From assembly GCF_927798115.1 (NCBI RefSeq), contig NZ_CAKMMG010000002.1, forward strand, positions 248,001 through 312,000: DNA of 64,000 nucleotides. The letters run 5' to 3'. Each line of letters starts with the position of its first letter. Position 1 is the first letter of the stretch. Source of the DNA: Paenibacillus auburnensis. GTDB taxonomy: Bacteria; Bacillota; Bacilli; Paenibacillales; Paenibacillaceae. The notes beneath the pieces were generated by a model. The model saw only the letters and a program-made list of their open reading frames with translations, did not search any database and was not told the DNA's origin. Made by a program: the position numbers and the translations under genes. Shown one piece after another: positions 45,401-53,467 of this stretch.

Positions 45401-46774
45401 CACACTAAGAATAGGATAATCCTTGTATTCGGACAACGCCGGGTCGGAATTGATCAGGTTCGAAACATAACGCTGCTGGGCGTAAGTTACGATCTGAACC
45501 GTTGGATCATCCTGTACCATAGCGAAGTAGCTGTTCATCGGAGCAGTGGTTTTACCCAGCGGCTGATTCACATAGGCTTTGGTTGCTTCATGGTCTGCAG
45601 AAGTTACGGCATCAATCGCCGGATCCACTTTTGCGCCAGCGATAGAAACCGTGGATGCCTTAGAGCTGTCTTTATCCACTTTCCACGCACTGCCGTTTTG
45701 AACAATCTTAAGATCGATCAGCCCCAGATACCCGCCGCCGTAACCGGCTTGTACTGCTGGAGTACCGTTGATATGACCGTTAACATTGTCAATTTTGGCA
45801 ACATCGTTATTATAAGGAGCCTTAGTCGCAGGATCCTTGAACGAAGCATCCAACGCAGAATCCACACCGTTAGTCGGGAAAACCTTGTGTGTATGAGAGA
45901 AAGTAATAGCGTCGATGCCTGCCACTTTACTCAGCTGGTTGATATCATTCTCTGCGCCTTCTCCAGTCGCAGAAGCATCAAAGCCTGAATGAGCCATGGC
46001 GATGATGACATCAGCACCCTTAGCCTTCATCTCAGGAACAAACTTCTCGGCTGTTTCGCTGATATCCTCAACTTTCACTTGGCCATCCAGATTCGCTTTG
46101 TCCCACTCCATAATTTGCGGAGTTACCAGACCGAGCAAACCCACCTTTACGGTATGGTTTTGACCATCAGAACCCTTGACTACTTTATCGATGATTTCAT
46201 AAGGCAGATACTTATTTGAACCATTGATGTTATAGATATTGGCATTTACATAATCAAAATTCGCACCTGTATTATCTTTGTCGCTGCCATTAATGGTACG
46301 GTCCAAATACGTCAACCCGTAGTTAAACTCATGATTACCGAAGGTTGCTGCATCGTAGCCCATAACGTTCATAGCTGCAATGAGAGGATGAATCCGTTCA
46401 TCGTTAGTAAGTAGATCCGACTTGATCGCCATATATGTTCCCAGCGGAGTTCCTTGAATCAAATCTCCGTTGTCGAGCAAAAGATTATTGCTGTTCTGTT
46501 CTCTGGCTGCTTTAACCAGCGTTGACGTACGATCAAGTCCTACCGTCAAGGATTCAGCATTCTTGTAATAATCCCAGCCGTATACATTGGTGTGCACATC
46601 CGTAGTGCTCATCAGACGCAGATCCACTGTCACCGGAGAGGCTTCTGCCGCGGCAGCTTGTGCTGTATCTGCTCCCAAAACTGAACCTGCGAATACCCCT
46701 CCCAAAACTTGCGCAGTCAGAACCGTGGTTGCCAGTATAGAAGCTACCGGCTTGTTCCATCGTCTTTCTCCCAT
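42470..46774 (-). CDS. SLH-anchored double-module nucleotidase (YfkN-like)
   Basis: A 1434-residue exported protein. After a signal peptide (cleavage near AQA at about residue 40) come two complete metallophosphoesterase plus 5'-nucleotidase units: the first begins LRLMSTTDVHTNVYGWDYYK and has FGNHEFNYG; the second (about residue 690 on) has LGINDFHGQLD, GNHEFDQG and the FMNPGGIRADLP substrate segment. This resembles YfkN, which combines 2',3'-cyclic phosphodiesterase and 5'-nucleotidase. A Pro/Thr/Ala linker (about 1225-1255) joins three SLH domains (about 1256-1434) that bind pyruvylated wall polymer, replacing YfkN's anchor. Likely salvages phosphate and nucleosides outside the cell. Confidence 0.92.
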   Translation of the reverse strand: MGERRWNKPVASILATTVLTAQVLGGVFAGSVLGADTAQAAAAEASPVTVDLRLMSTTDVHTNVYGWDYYKNAESLTVGLDRTSTLVKAAREQNSNNLLLDNGDLIQGTPLGTYMAIKSDLLTNDERIHPLIAAMNVMGYDAATFGNHEFNYGLTYLDRTINGSDKDNTGANFDYVNANIYNINGSNKYLPYEIIDKVVKGSDGQNHTVKVGLLGLVTPQIMEWDKANLDGQVKVEDISETAEKFVPEMKAKGADVIIAMAHSGFDASATGEGAENDINQLSKVAGIDAITFSHTHKVFPTNGVDSALDASFKDPATKAPYNNDVAKIDNVNGHINGTPAVQAGYGGGYLGLIDLKIVQNGSAWKVDKDSSKASTVSIAGAKVDPAIDAVTSADHEATKAYVNQPLGKTTAPMNSYFAMVQDDPTVQIVTYAQQRYVSNLINSDPALSEYKDYPILSVGAPFKAGRNGPAEYTEINEGNLTIASASDLYLYDNTLKAIVVNGETVKNWIEMSAGAFNRIKPAISTPQPLLNSGFQVFNFDVIDGVQYTIDVTKNAKYKPDGTINDASSSRVTSVTYGGKPLDLNQKFVVVTNNYRASGGGNFPGVKGSPMIIDSQMENRQVLMDYIREAGTVDPTADGNWSIAPIKGNVNVTFTSSPKATAVLPGNMTDTGVKDAKGFEVYGLNLKETPVKPTQDVEVHLLGINDFHGQLDTTSIMDGKNAGTAAILATYLKEARAKYTNSLLFHNGDSVGASAPVSSLERDEPTHVWMNMMGFDVGTLGNHEFDQGVPALKTQIFGGVDPKNSKITHAGADFDYINANVVDSTYKQPIINPYVIKEVGGVKIGFIGVVTKATPSKVAPSGLVGVNFLSASEEVAAIEKYAKELKQKGVETIIVLAHDPATTKGDATSGFVTTGEAADLAKALPADSPVDVIVAGDNHGYANDTVNGKLVVQAYSYGSAFEDIKLIIDHNTGDVKAKSATVTKTFQEGVTPDPETVALVNKYLALHPELTLPVGTTDGTITRTDVYNNEAALGNLIADAMRQADFGDGVPTADFAFMNPGGIRADLPKGNVSFGDLAKIQPFGNTLVKLKLTGEQIKTLLQQQWAVKADGTPDTKTLQISGLKYTANMYLPVDQRIASLTKADGTPISMTQTYTAVVNNFMAAGGDNYIVLTQDKNPLAGPIDLDVFYDYIVDTFKGGAITAKIEGRITNNVKPPVAIPGGTVTPTATPAPTTSPAPSATPAPTVKPVPSAVPFKDLSKVVWAQEAITSLAAKGILKGLEDGNFAPMKNVTRAEFVTMLVRALNLSNSGPSASFKDVKQGAWYTDSIAAAVQAGLVKGSGNGKFEPGREITREEMAIMIVNALGAQLPKIDTSAALGQFADKSSIASYAQEAVAKLTQAGIVNGVDGGKFAPKAIANRAQAAVIIYRMLNNKAS

Positions 46775-47212
46775 AAGCGATTAATCCTCCCAGTTTTTTC
46801 TTTATAGTGACCGAGGAAGATTGTATCATATGGGAATATATGAATCTAGCGAAAATCATAAACTAAGTTCAATAGTTGTGTAAAATATCACATTTTTAGC
46901 ATTGAATTTAGTTGTGACGCCTCATTTAAAAGTAAACATATGGCAAAAGAGTCACCCTAACTTTAATTCAAAAGGTAATTCTTATGACTCAATAAGTAAA
47001 ATAACATCACACAAATACTCAAATACAATTACTCGTTGATTTAAATATAGTTTATTTTAGTAAAATTTTGATCAAAAATAACCCACAACCTTCATATCGT
47101 GTTAGATAACATATAAGTTTGTGGATTTTATTTCAATTAAACACCAAATATTTGAATTAATACCCCTTACCTCCATTGTGTCGCCTTACGTCACAATTCG
47201 ACAAACCGTGCA
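46775..47212 (-). other. AT-rich intergenic region upstream of the nucleotidase
   Basis: No gene is seen. The minus strand has TGATACAAT (extended -10, TACAAT at 46825-46820) about 46 bases before the start codon, with no clear -35. I see no convincing pair of PhoP-type TTAACA repeats at the proper spacing. Confidence 0.45.
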
Positions 47213-47256
47213 TAATAAAACCCCGCAAAACAGTGGATCACTGCTTGGCGGGGTTT
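47213..47256 (-). terminator. Intrinsic terminator after mqnC
   Basis: AAACCCCGC (47218-47226) pairs with GCGGGGTTT (47248-47256); an inner CAGTG-GAT-CACTG hairpin strengthens it; TTTTAT follows on the minus strand. Confidence 0.85.
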
Positions 47257-47273
47257 ATGCGCATTTGTATATA

Positions 47274-48410
47274 TTAGTTCTGCATTACAAAATCATTGTC
47301 GATCTTCGTGTTCCCGTCCTCGAAGGTACGCAGAATGTCGTAGCGCGTGTTGCGCTGTGCCGGAATCTTGCCTGCTTCACGGATCAACTGGGTGATCGAT
47401 TCGATGTTGACCTTGTAGGTGGCACCGGCCGATGAGACCACGTTTTCTTCAATCATGGTGCTGCCAAAATCATTACAGCCGTATTGGAGTGACAGCTTAC
47501 CTACCTCCGGTCCCATCGTTACCCAGGAGGACTGGAAGTTTTTGATGTTGTCCAGGACAAGGCGGCTGATAGCCACCGTCTTCAGGTATTCTTCCGGAGT
47601 CTGTCTGTCCAGCTTCAGGTTGGTGTTATCCGGCTGGAAGGTCCAGGAGATAAACGCCAGGAAGCCTTCGGAATCATATTTATTCGCAATGCATTCATCC
47701 TGGGCTTCGCGAACACGCAACAGATGCAGCGCACGCTCCTCCATGCTCTCGCCAAGACCGATAACCATGGTTGCCGTAGTGTTCATGCCGATTTTGTGCG
47801 CAGTCTGCATGACATCCATCCACTCGCGCCAGGAGCCTTTGAGCCGGCTGATTTTGCGGCGGGTACGGTCATCAAGAATCTCGGCTCCGCCGCCCGGAAG
47901 GGAATCCAGGCCTGCGGCATGAATCTCGCGGACCACTTGCTCCAGCGGTAATCCCGATACCTCGACCATCTTCATAATCTCCGCCGGGGAGAAGGAATGC
48001 ATCGTAATTTCCGGGAAACGCTGTTTAATGCCGCGGAGAATATCCGTATAGTAGCTGAACGGCAAATTCGGGTTCGTCCCGCCCTGCATGAGGATTTCGG
48101 TGCCGTTCACAGCAATCGTCTCGGCGATTTTTTGATAGATGGTTTCGTCGGGAAGCACATACCCCTCTTCCGAACCAGGTCTGCGGTAGAACGCGCAGAA
48201 CCGACAATACACATCGCATACGTTGGTATAGTTAATATTGCGTCCAATTACAAATGTAGCGATCGGATCGGGGTGCCAACGTTTCATAATGACGTCTGCG
48301 GCAGCTCCCATTTTCTCAATTTCGTTGCTCTCGAACAACCGGATAGTGTCTTCCAGCCCGAGACGTTCGCCTTTCAGCGTCTTATCCAGAATAAGATCTA
48401 TCGCACTCAT
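47274..48410 (-). CDS. mqnC: Cyclic dehypoxanthinyl futalosine synthase
   Basis: A 378-residue radical SAM enzyme of the futalosine menaquinone pathway, cyclising dehypoxanthine futalosine. NYTNVCDVYCRFCAFYR holds the CX3CX2C cluster; MQGGTNPNLP, LDSLPGGGAEI and TATMVIGLGES are typical of MqnC and tell it from MqnE. Its presence implies that this organism makes menaquinone through futalosine rather than isochorismate. It is a lone gene with its own terminator; no other mqn gene is seen in the window. Confidence 0.94.
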   Translation of the reverse strand: MSAIDLILDKTLKGERLGLEDTIRLFESNEIEKMGAAADVIMKRWHPDPIATFVIGRNINYTNVCDVYCRFCAFYRRPGSEEGYVLPDETIYQKIAETIAVNGTEILMQGGTNPNLPFSYYTDILRGIKQRFPEITMHSFSPAEIMKMVEVSGLPLEQVVREIHAAGLDSLPGGGAEILDDRTRRKISRLKGSWREWMDVMQTAHKIGMNTTATMVIGLGESMEERALHLLRVREAQDECIANKYDSEGFLAFISWTFQPDNTNLKLDRQTPEEYLKTVAISRLVLDNIKNFQSSWVTMGPEVGKLSLQYGCNDFGSTMIEENVVSSAGATYKVNIESITQLIREAGKIPAQRNTRYDILRTFEDGNTKIDNDFVMQN

Positions 48411-48550
48411 CGTTCGCAGCCTCCTTTAAAGTCCATACAATATGGTTGATAAATTCTAGTTGTTAATAGGAATCTTATAAATTGCATTCATTCTCCCATC
48501 GTAACATAAATCCCGCCGGCTTGAAAAATCTTTTGCCGCCGGCTCCCACA

Positions 48551-48584
48551 AAAAAGACGGCAGCGCATGAACCTCGCTGCCGTC
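48551..48584 (-). terminator. Intrinsic terminator after the metA-metI operon
   Basis: GACGGCAGCG (48556-48565) pairs with CGCTGCCGTC (48575-48584); six Ts follow on the minus strand. Confidence 0.86.
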
Positions 48585-48596
48585 TTCCTTAAATAA

Positions 48597-49781
48597 TTAT
48601 TCAGCTGTCACAGCCTGCTCCAGCTCGATCCGCGCCGCTTCGAGTGCCTGGGCAAGGTCAGCAATCAGATCATTTACATGCTCAATGCCGACGGAGAAGC
48701 GCAGCAGACGGTCATCCACACCGACTGCATCGCGAATTTCCACCGGAATGTCGGCATGGGTCTGCACTGCCGGATAGGTCATTAGCGATTCCACACCACC
48801 CAAACTTTCAGCGAAAGCGATCAGACGGATATGGCGCAAGAGCGGCTCCACATATCTGGCGTCTTTTACCTTGAAAGAGAAGATTCCGGTATTCCCGGAG
48901 GACTGGCGGTTCTGAATCTCGTAGCCCGGATGATCCGGCAGCCCCGGATGGAATACTTCCCCGATTGCCGGATGCTCCAGGAGATAACGGGCAATAGCCA
49001 GCGCGTTACTCTCATGCCGCTCCATGCGCAGGGCCAGGGTCTTCATGCCCTTCATCAGCTGATAGCTGTCGTTAGGAGCAAGAACAGCTCCAAGAGAGTT
49101 GTGCAGGATGGCCATTTCTGCGGAGAGCTCAGCTCCTTTAGTCACGATCAGACCCGCCAGAACATCATTGTGGCCGCCCAGATATTTGGTCGCGCTGTGG
49201 ACAATAATATCTGCGCCCAGCTCCAGCGGACGCTGGAAGAACGGAGTGAGCAGCGTATTGTCTACAATTGTGAGCAGCCCATGCCGGCGGGCCCACGTAC
49301 AAACAGCCGATATATCGGTTATCATCATCAGCGGGTTGGTCGGAGTCTCAATGAACACAGCCCTCGTACTCGGACGGCGTGCCGCTTCCAGGCCATCCAG
49401 GTCATTAGTATCCACATAGGAGGCGCTGATGCCGTACTTCGAGAGAATCCGTTCCAGCAGCCGGTAGGTGCCGCCATACAAATCCAGCGAAACAACCAGA
49501 TGGTCGCCTTGGCCGAACAAAGCAAACACGGTGGTTAACGCTGCCATACCGGAACTGCAGGCAAAGCCGGCATCGCCGGATTCCAGCTCGGCCGCAGCCG
49601 TTTCCAGCACCGACCGGGTCGGGTTTTTGGTGCGGATGTAATCAAACCCTGTGCTTTGTCCAAGTCTCGGGTGGCGGAATGCCGTTGCATTATAAATCGG
49701 ATAATTCACTGCACCGGTAGCAGGATCCTCCTGTGAGCCAATCTGCGCCAGTCTGCTTTCAATCCTTAGTTTCTCGTCCAT
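48597..49781 (-). CDS. metI: Cystathionine gamma-synthase / O-acetylhomoserine thiolyase
   Basis: A 394-residue PLP enzyme of the Cys/Met metabolism family: YIRTKNPTR, FACSSGMAALTT, IVDNTLLTPF and the Schiff-base Lys in VHSATKYLGGHNDV. It probably joins O-acetylhomoserine with cysteine (MetI activity), possibly also with sulfide. The ATG at 49781 is chosen because AGGAGG lies 6 bases upstream; the frame extends to 49886 into metA. It follows metA by 47 bases under the same S-box leader. MetB/MetI/MetZ cannot be separated with certainty from sequence alone. Confidence 0.9.
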   Translation of the reverse strand: MDEKLRIESRLAQIGSQEDPATGAVNYPIYNATAFRHPRLGQSTGFDYIRTKNPTRSVLETAAAELESGDAGFACSSGMAALTTVFALFGQGDHLVVSLDLYGGTYRLLERILSKYGISASYVDTNDLDGLEAARRPSTRAVFIETPTNPLMMITDISAVCTWARRHGLLTIVDNTLLTPFFQRPLELGADIIVHSATKYLGGHNDVLAGLIVTKGAELSAEMAILHNSLGAVLAPNDSYQLMKGMKTLALRMERHESNALAIARYLLEHPAIGEVFHPGLPDHPGYEIQNRQSSGNTGIFSFKVKDARYVEPLLRHIRLIAFAESLGGVESLMTYPAVQTHADIPVEIRDAVGVDDRLLRFSVGIEHVNDLIADLAQALEAARIELEQAVTAE

Positions 49782-49828
49782 GGTAAGCCTCCTAAATGTG
49801 GTGTTGAGCATTCTCTGCTCATCTATGA

Positions 49829-50746
49829 TTAAATGATGGGACCAATATCGTAAGGGGTCTCCTGATATACATAGTAATTGAGCCAATTGGCGAACAATAA
49901 GTTAGCATGGGCACGCCATACGGCCGGCGGGGTACGCTGAGGATCATCCTTTGGATAGTAATGCTTCGGCAGTGCAATATCCATTCCCTTGGCTATATCG
50001 CGGTCATACTCCCATTTCAGGGAGAATGGGTCATACTCGGAGTGACCAGTGACAAAAATCTGCCTGCCGTCATGTGTTGACACAAGATAGACTCCGGCTT
50101 CTTCGGATTCAGCAAGAATCTGCAGATCGGGATTCGCTTCGATATCTTCCCGGGAAACGTCGGTGTGGCGGGAATGCGGAACATGGAACACCTCATCAAA
50201 ACCGCGCAGCAGCTTGAAGTTATTATGGCTCAAGGTGTGCGGGAAGACGCCGAAGCATTTCTCGGGCAGACTGACCTTGCGTACGCCGAAGTGGTGGTAT
50301 AATCCAGCCTGTGCCGCCCAACAAATATGCATCGTCGAGGTGACGTTGTGCTTGCTCCATTCAAATATTTCTTTCAGCTCTTCCCAGTAATTCACATCCT
50401 CAAATTCCAGTTGCTCTACGGGGGCACCGGTGACAATCAGTCCGTCCAGACGGCGGTCGCTGATTTCATCAAACGTTTTATAGAAACTCTTCAAATGCTC
50501 CGGCGAAGTATTTTTTGAGGTATGCGAGCTGGGATGCAAAAGGATCACATCGACCTGGAGCGGGGAATTCCCGATCAGGCGCAGCAGCTGCGTTTCTGTC
50601 GTTTCCTTGGTAGGCATTAAATTCAGGATAGCAATCCGCAAGGGGCGGATGTCCTGATGAAAAGCCTGGCTCTCATCCATTACAAAGATATTTTCTCCGG
50701 ATAATACTTCTTTGGCCGGTAAGCTGTCGGGAATTTTGATTGGCAT
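49829..50746 (-). CDS. metA: Homoserine O-acetyltransferase (MetA type)
   Basis: A 305-residue MetA enzyme activating homoserine for methionine synthesis. Catalytic Cys in [16 protein letters not shown], His in FVTGHSEYD and the substrate loop [18 protein letters not shown] are visible. Where enterobacterial succinyltransferases have Gly in GAPLG, this protein has Glu (GAPVE), the residue known from Bacillus cereus MetA to select acetyl-CoA, so O-acetylhomoserine is the expected product, matching the MetI-type enzyme downstream. First gene after the SAM riboswitch. Confidence 0.94.
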   Translation of the reverse strand: MPIKIPDSLPAKEVLSGENIFVMDESQAFHQDIRPLRIAILNLMPTKETTETQLLRLIGNSPLQVDVILLHPSSHTSKNTSPEHLKSFYKTFDEISDRRLDGLIVTGAPVEQLEFEDVNYWEELKEIFEWSKHNVTSTMHICWAAQAGLYHHFGVRKVSLPEKCFGVFPHTLSHNNFKLLRGFDEVFHVPHSRHTDVSREDIEANPDLQILAESEEAGVYLVSTHDGRQIFVTGHSEYDPFSLKWEYDRDIAKGMDIALPKHYYPKDDPQRTPPAVWRAHANLLFANWLNYYVYQETPYDIGPII

Positions 50747-50799
50747 TGAGTGTCCACTCCTTAATCGAATTAGTGTCCTTCCATTGGCTGAAAAGCATG

Positions 50800-50986
50800 C
50801 AAAAATGACCTTTCTCGCACGAGAAAGGTCATATAGCTGTAGTCATATGCGCCTCTCTCATCTGCCAGAGAACGATGCCGGGATATCTTCTTCCCCTGCA
50901 TAGCTTCCGCAAGAATTAGCACCGTGCGTTTACACGCCGGTTGCCGGGTTTCATCGGGCCAGTCCCTCCACCTGCTCTTGATAAGA
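50800..50986 (-). promoter_or_regulatory. SAM-I (S-box) riboswitch and terminator
   Basis: Read on the minus strand: CTTATCAAGAGCAGGTGGAG, GGACTGGCCCGATGAAACCC, GGCAACC, GGTGCTAATTC, AGATGAGAG, all canonical S-box blocks in order. The expression platform is a terminator with stem TGACCTTTCTCG/CGAGAAAGGTCA (50806-50831) and a T run (50800-50805). High S-adenosylmethionine should stop transcription before metA. Confidence 0.96.
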
Positions 50987-51170
50987 TTTAGCTGTATTCA
51001 ATTATTTTCTTAAAATTCACTTTAAATCATGAACCTGCTTTTCGTCAAGTCCATACAATGCTGAAGAGCCCCTAAACTGTAAAGAATTTAGCTTGTAAGA
51101 GGCATATCCCGGCGTTATACTAGACAAGTGTTTCACAGCACAATTGACGAAAAGAAGAGGTGAGTAAAGA

Positions 51171-51299
51171 ATGGAAGGCGACCCGGGTGCGCAGTTAAGC
51201 GTACAAAGTGAGCAACCACACAGGATTAACATCAGCTTGCCGGCGGCGGGAGCATTTCTTCTTTATGTCCTCGAAACGTCATTCTGGCCGATTCATTGA
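51171..51299 (+). CDS. 42-residue ORF before corA, possible leader peptide
   Basis: ATG preceded by AGAGGTGA with a suitable spacing; the peptide starts MEGDPGAQLSVQSE and ends in a hydrophobic stretch (LPAAGAFLLYVLETSFWPIH). Its last codons overlap the left arm of a hairpin followed by six Ts, located between it and corA. It may be a leader peptide governing corA attenuation or simply a small independent gene ending at a terminator. I know no homologue. Confidence 0.5.
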   Translation: MEGDPGAQLSVQSEQPHRINISLPAAGAFLLYVLETSFWPIH

Positions 51300-51326
51300 T
51301 TGTACCACCGGCCAAGCTGATTTTTT
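51278..51326 (+). terminator. Possible attenuator between the small ORF and corA
   Basis: TGGCCG (51285-51290) pairs with CGGCCA (51309-51314), extended by TCA/TGA across a mismatched internal loop, and is followed by TTTTTT (51321-51326). The core stem is only 6 bp. Confidence 0.5.
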
Positions 51327-51384
51327 CCGTGTGCTTTAATTAGCATACCCCTGGAGAAGAACGGGGACAGAAGGAGTGAATCAG

Positions 51385-52320
51385 ATGAAAATCCGGCTGG
51401 TGAATGCAGGGGTTTTTACACCGATCGATGATATTGAGGAAACACTTACCGCCCCTTTAGAGGGATTCTACTGGATCGATGCCGATGACGAGGATTTGGA
51501 GCTGCTTCAGCCTCTGTATAATCTGCATGATCTGGCTGTTGAGGATTGCCTCAGCGAAGAGGAACAGCGGCCGAAGATTGAAATTTATGAGAGCCATTAT
51601 TTTATTGTAGTCAACAGCATCCGTTTTGATGATGAGGAGATTTTCCTCCGGGCGCTTAACGTTTTTCTGGGCAGACATTTCATAATTACCGTCACCAAAC
51701 AGAAAATTCATGAGCTGCGTGTCCTGAAGCCCATTCTGTGGGAGCAGGAGGTCAGCGAACCTGACCGCTTCCTTTACCATCTGATCGACACCGTAGTAGA
51801 TAATTACTTCTCGGTCGGCGACCGGATCGAAGCACGGATCGAAAAGCTTGAAGAGGATATCCTCATGCACACCAAGAAATCGCACTTAAGCGAGATCATC
51901 GGTCTGCGCAGTGAAATTCTGTGGCTGAAGAAGATGCTGGGGCCACAGAAGGAAGTTATCAACACTCTAAACAAAAAGGACCTCCGCCTGATCGATGATC
52001 AGCTGCAGAAGTACTTCAGCGATATTTATGAGAATGCGGTTAAAATCTCTGAAACATTCGAAACCTACCGCGACCTCATGGGCAACTTACGCGAAGCCTA
52101 CCAATCCAGTATCGCTAACCGCGCCAATGAGATCATGAGAGTCTTTACCGCAATTACTACGATATTCATGCCGCTGACCGTAATCACCGGTATCTACGGA
52201 ATGAACTTTGACAATATACCCGAGACTCATTCACAATACGGCTACTATGGCGTAATTGCAGTAATGGTAACACTCGGTTGTGGAATGCTGGTTATATTCC
52301 GCAAAAAGGATTGGCTATGA
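51385..52320 (+). CDS. corA: CorA-family magnesium/divalent cation transporter
   Basis: A 311-residue channel protein: an N-terminal cytoplasmic funnel, a long helix (about residues 140-245), and two C-terminal transmembrane helices with the signature YGMNF in the loop (IMRVFTAITTIFMPLTVITG then GMN) and a closing helix before KKDWL. Pentameric Mg2+ uptake channel; Co2+ or Ni2+ transport is common. The ATG at 51385 has GGAG 8 bases upstream; a GTG at 51376 is too close to that site. Cobalt supply could matter for the cobalamin operon on the right, but no direct link is seen. Confidence 0.93.
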   Translation: MKIRLVNAGVFTPIDDIEETLTAPLEGFYWIDADDEDLELLQPLYNLHDLAVEDCLSEEEQRPKIEIYESHYFIVVNSIRFDDEEIFLRALNVFLGRHFIITVTKQKIHELRVLKPILWEQEVSEPDRFLYHLIDTVVDNYFSVGDRIEARIEKLEEDILMHTKKSHLSEIIGLRSEILWLKKMLGPQKEVINTLNKKDLRLIDDQLQKYFSDIYENAVKISETFETYRDLMGNLREAYQSSIANRANEIMRVFTAITTIFMPLTVITGIYGMNFDNIPETHSQYGYYGVIAVMVTLGCGMLVIFRKKDWL

Positions 52321-52343
52321 GCACTAACGGACGAATACGCTAA

Positions 52344-52391
52344 GGCGAAGGTTACCGCTACCGCAAGGTAAGAGGAAACCTTCGCCTTTTT
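52344..52391 (+). terminator. Intrinsic terminator after corA
   Basis: GGCGAAGGTT (52344-52353) pairs with AACCTTCGCC (52377-52386), followed by TTTTT. Confidence 0.85.
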
Positions 52392-52436
52392 GGTTAGGTC
52401 ACAAACACAAATAGCACATTTACGGCATGACGCTGA

Positions 52437-53378
52437 TCAGCGGCCCGCCTCATCCGCTTCCTTCATCTCAGCAAATAAACGTTCTGTATCTTCACGCTTG
52501 CACAGCTCCCGCTCCGGATTCATCACGGCCGCGCTGCCGGAAGCAATTCCGAACTGGACGGCTTCACGCAGAGGCCTTCCGCGCTCCAGGCTATATACGG
52601 TCCCTGCTACCAGACTGTCTCCTGCACCAACGACGCTAAGCACCTGAACTTCAGGAGCATTCAAATGCTCACAGCCTTCCCTGGTAATCAGCAGTGCGCC
52701 TTGTCCGCCTAAAGAGACCACCACCACTTCGGTCCGTCCCTGTTCAATCAGCTCAAGCGCAGCTGCCTTTAATTCTTCATCACCAGCGATGCCGTGCCCG
52801 ACAAGCTCTTCCAGTTCACGCGCATTCGGTTTCAGCAGGTAGACACCGGCATCTGCAGCGTATTGCAGCGCTTCTCCTGAAGTATCCACAATTACCCGGG
52901 CATTCCACTGCTTCGCAGTTTCTACTACGCGCCCATAGAAATCCGCCGGACATCCCGGCGGCAGGCTGCCGCTGGCGACAACATAGGTTGGCTTCTCCGT
53001 TAAGGCTTTTAGCTGCTCCAGGCACTGCAACCAATCCCCTTCAATAAAATGCGGGCCCGGCATGTCAAAACGGAACTGCTGGCCCGTTGATTCCTCAACG
53101 ACGATCAGATTTTCGCGCGTCTGCCCTGAAATCCGGATCTCCTGATGGCGCACGCCCTCCTGCTCAAGCATATGATGCAGCAATTGTCCATGCAGACCGC
53201 CCGAGGCATAAAGGGCCAGTGATTCCCCACCCAATCTGCGGATCGCCCGGGACACGTTGATCCCGCCACCGCCCGGTTTATACGAGGCTTCCCGGCAGCG
53301 GAGCTTGTGGTCAGGAACTACCTTTTCAATACTCGTGCTGGCATCCACACTTGGATTAACTGTCAATGTCACAATCAT
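52437..53378 (-). CDS. pfkB: PfkB-family phosphofructokinase (6-phosphofructokinase 2-like)
   Basis: A 313-residue PfkB/ribokinase-fold kinase. KLRCREASYKPGGGGINVSRAI, ASGSLPPG, VDTSGEAL, LKPNARELEELV and VGAGDSLVAG closely parallel Escherichia coli PfkB (KLRC, FEPGGGGINVARAI, KPNQKELSALV). The catalytic base is the Asp of GAGDS. 6-phosphofructokinase activity is favoured, but 1-phosphofructokinase or tagatose-6-phosphate kinase activity cannot be excluded. The start at 53378 has AAAGGAG 8 bases upstream; the longer frame to 53423 lacks support. Monocistronic. Confidence 0.85.
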   Translation of the reverse strand: MIVTLTVNPSVDASTSIEKVVPDHKLRCREASYKPGGGGINVSRAIRRLGGESLALYASGGLHGQLLHHMLEQEGVRHQEIRISGQTRENLIVVEESTGQQFRFDMPGPHFIEGDWLQCLEQLKALTEKPTYVVASGSLPPGCPADFYGRVVETAKQWNARVIVDTSGEALQYAADAGVYLLKPNARELEELVGHGIAGDEELKAAALELIEQGRTEVVVVSLGGQGALLITREGCEHLNAPEVQVLSVVGAGDSLVAGTVYSLERGRPLREAVQFGIASGSAAVMNPERELCKREDTERLFAEMKEADEAGR

Positions 53379-53467
53379 ACGAATCGCTCCTTTGTAATCG
53401 CGCTTACCAGTATCATAACGCAAATAGGTGCTGATTCCTAAAGGGGCGGTGATCCATTTTTCTCTGA

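Noticed and set aside
46775..47212. PhoP boxes upstream of the nucleotidase
   Set aside because: A few TTTACA/TTGAAC-like hexamers occur but not as properly spaced repeats.
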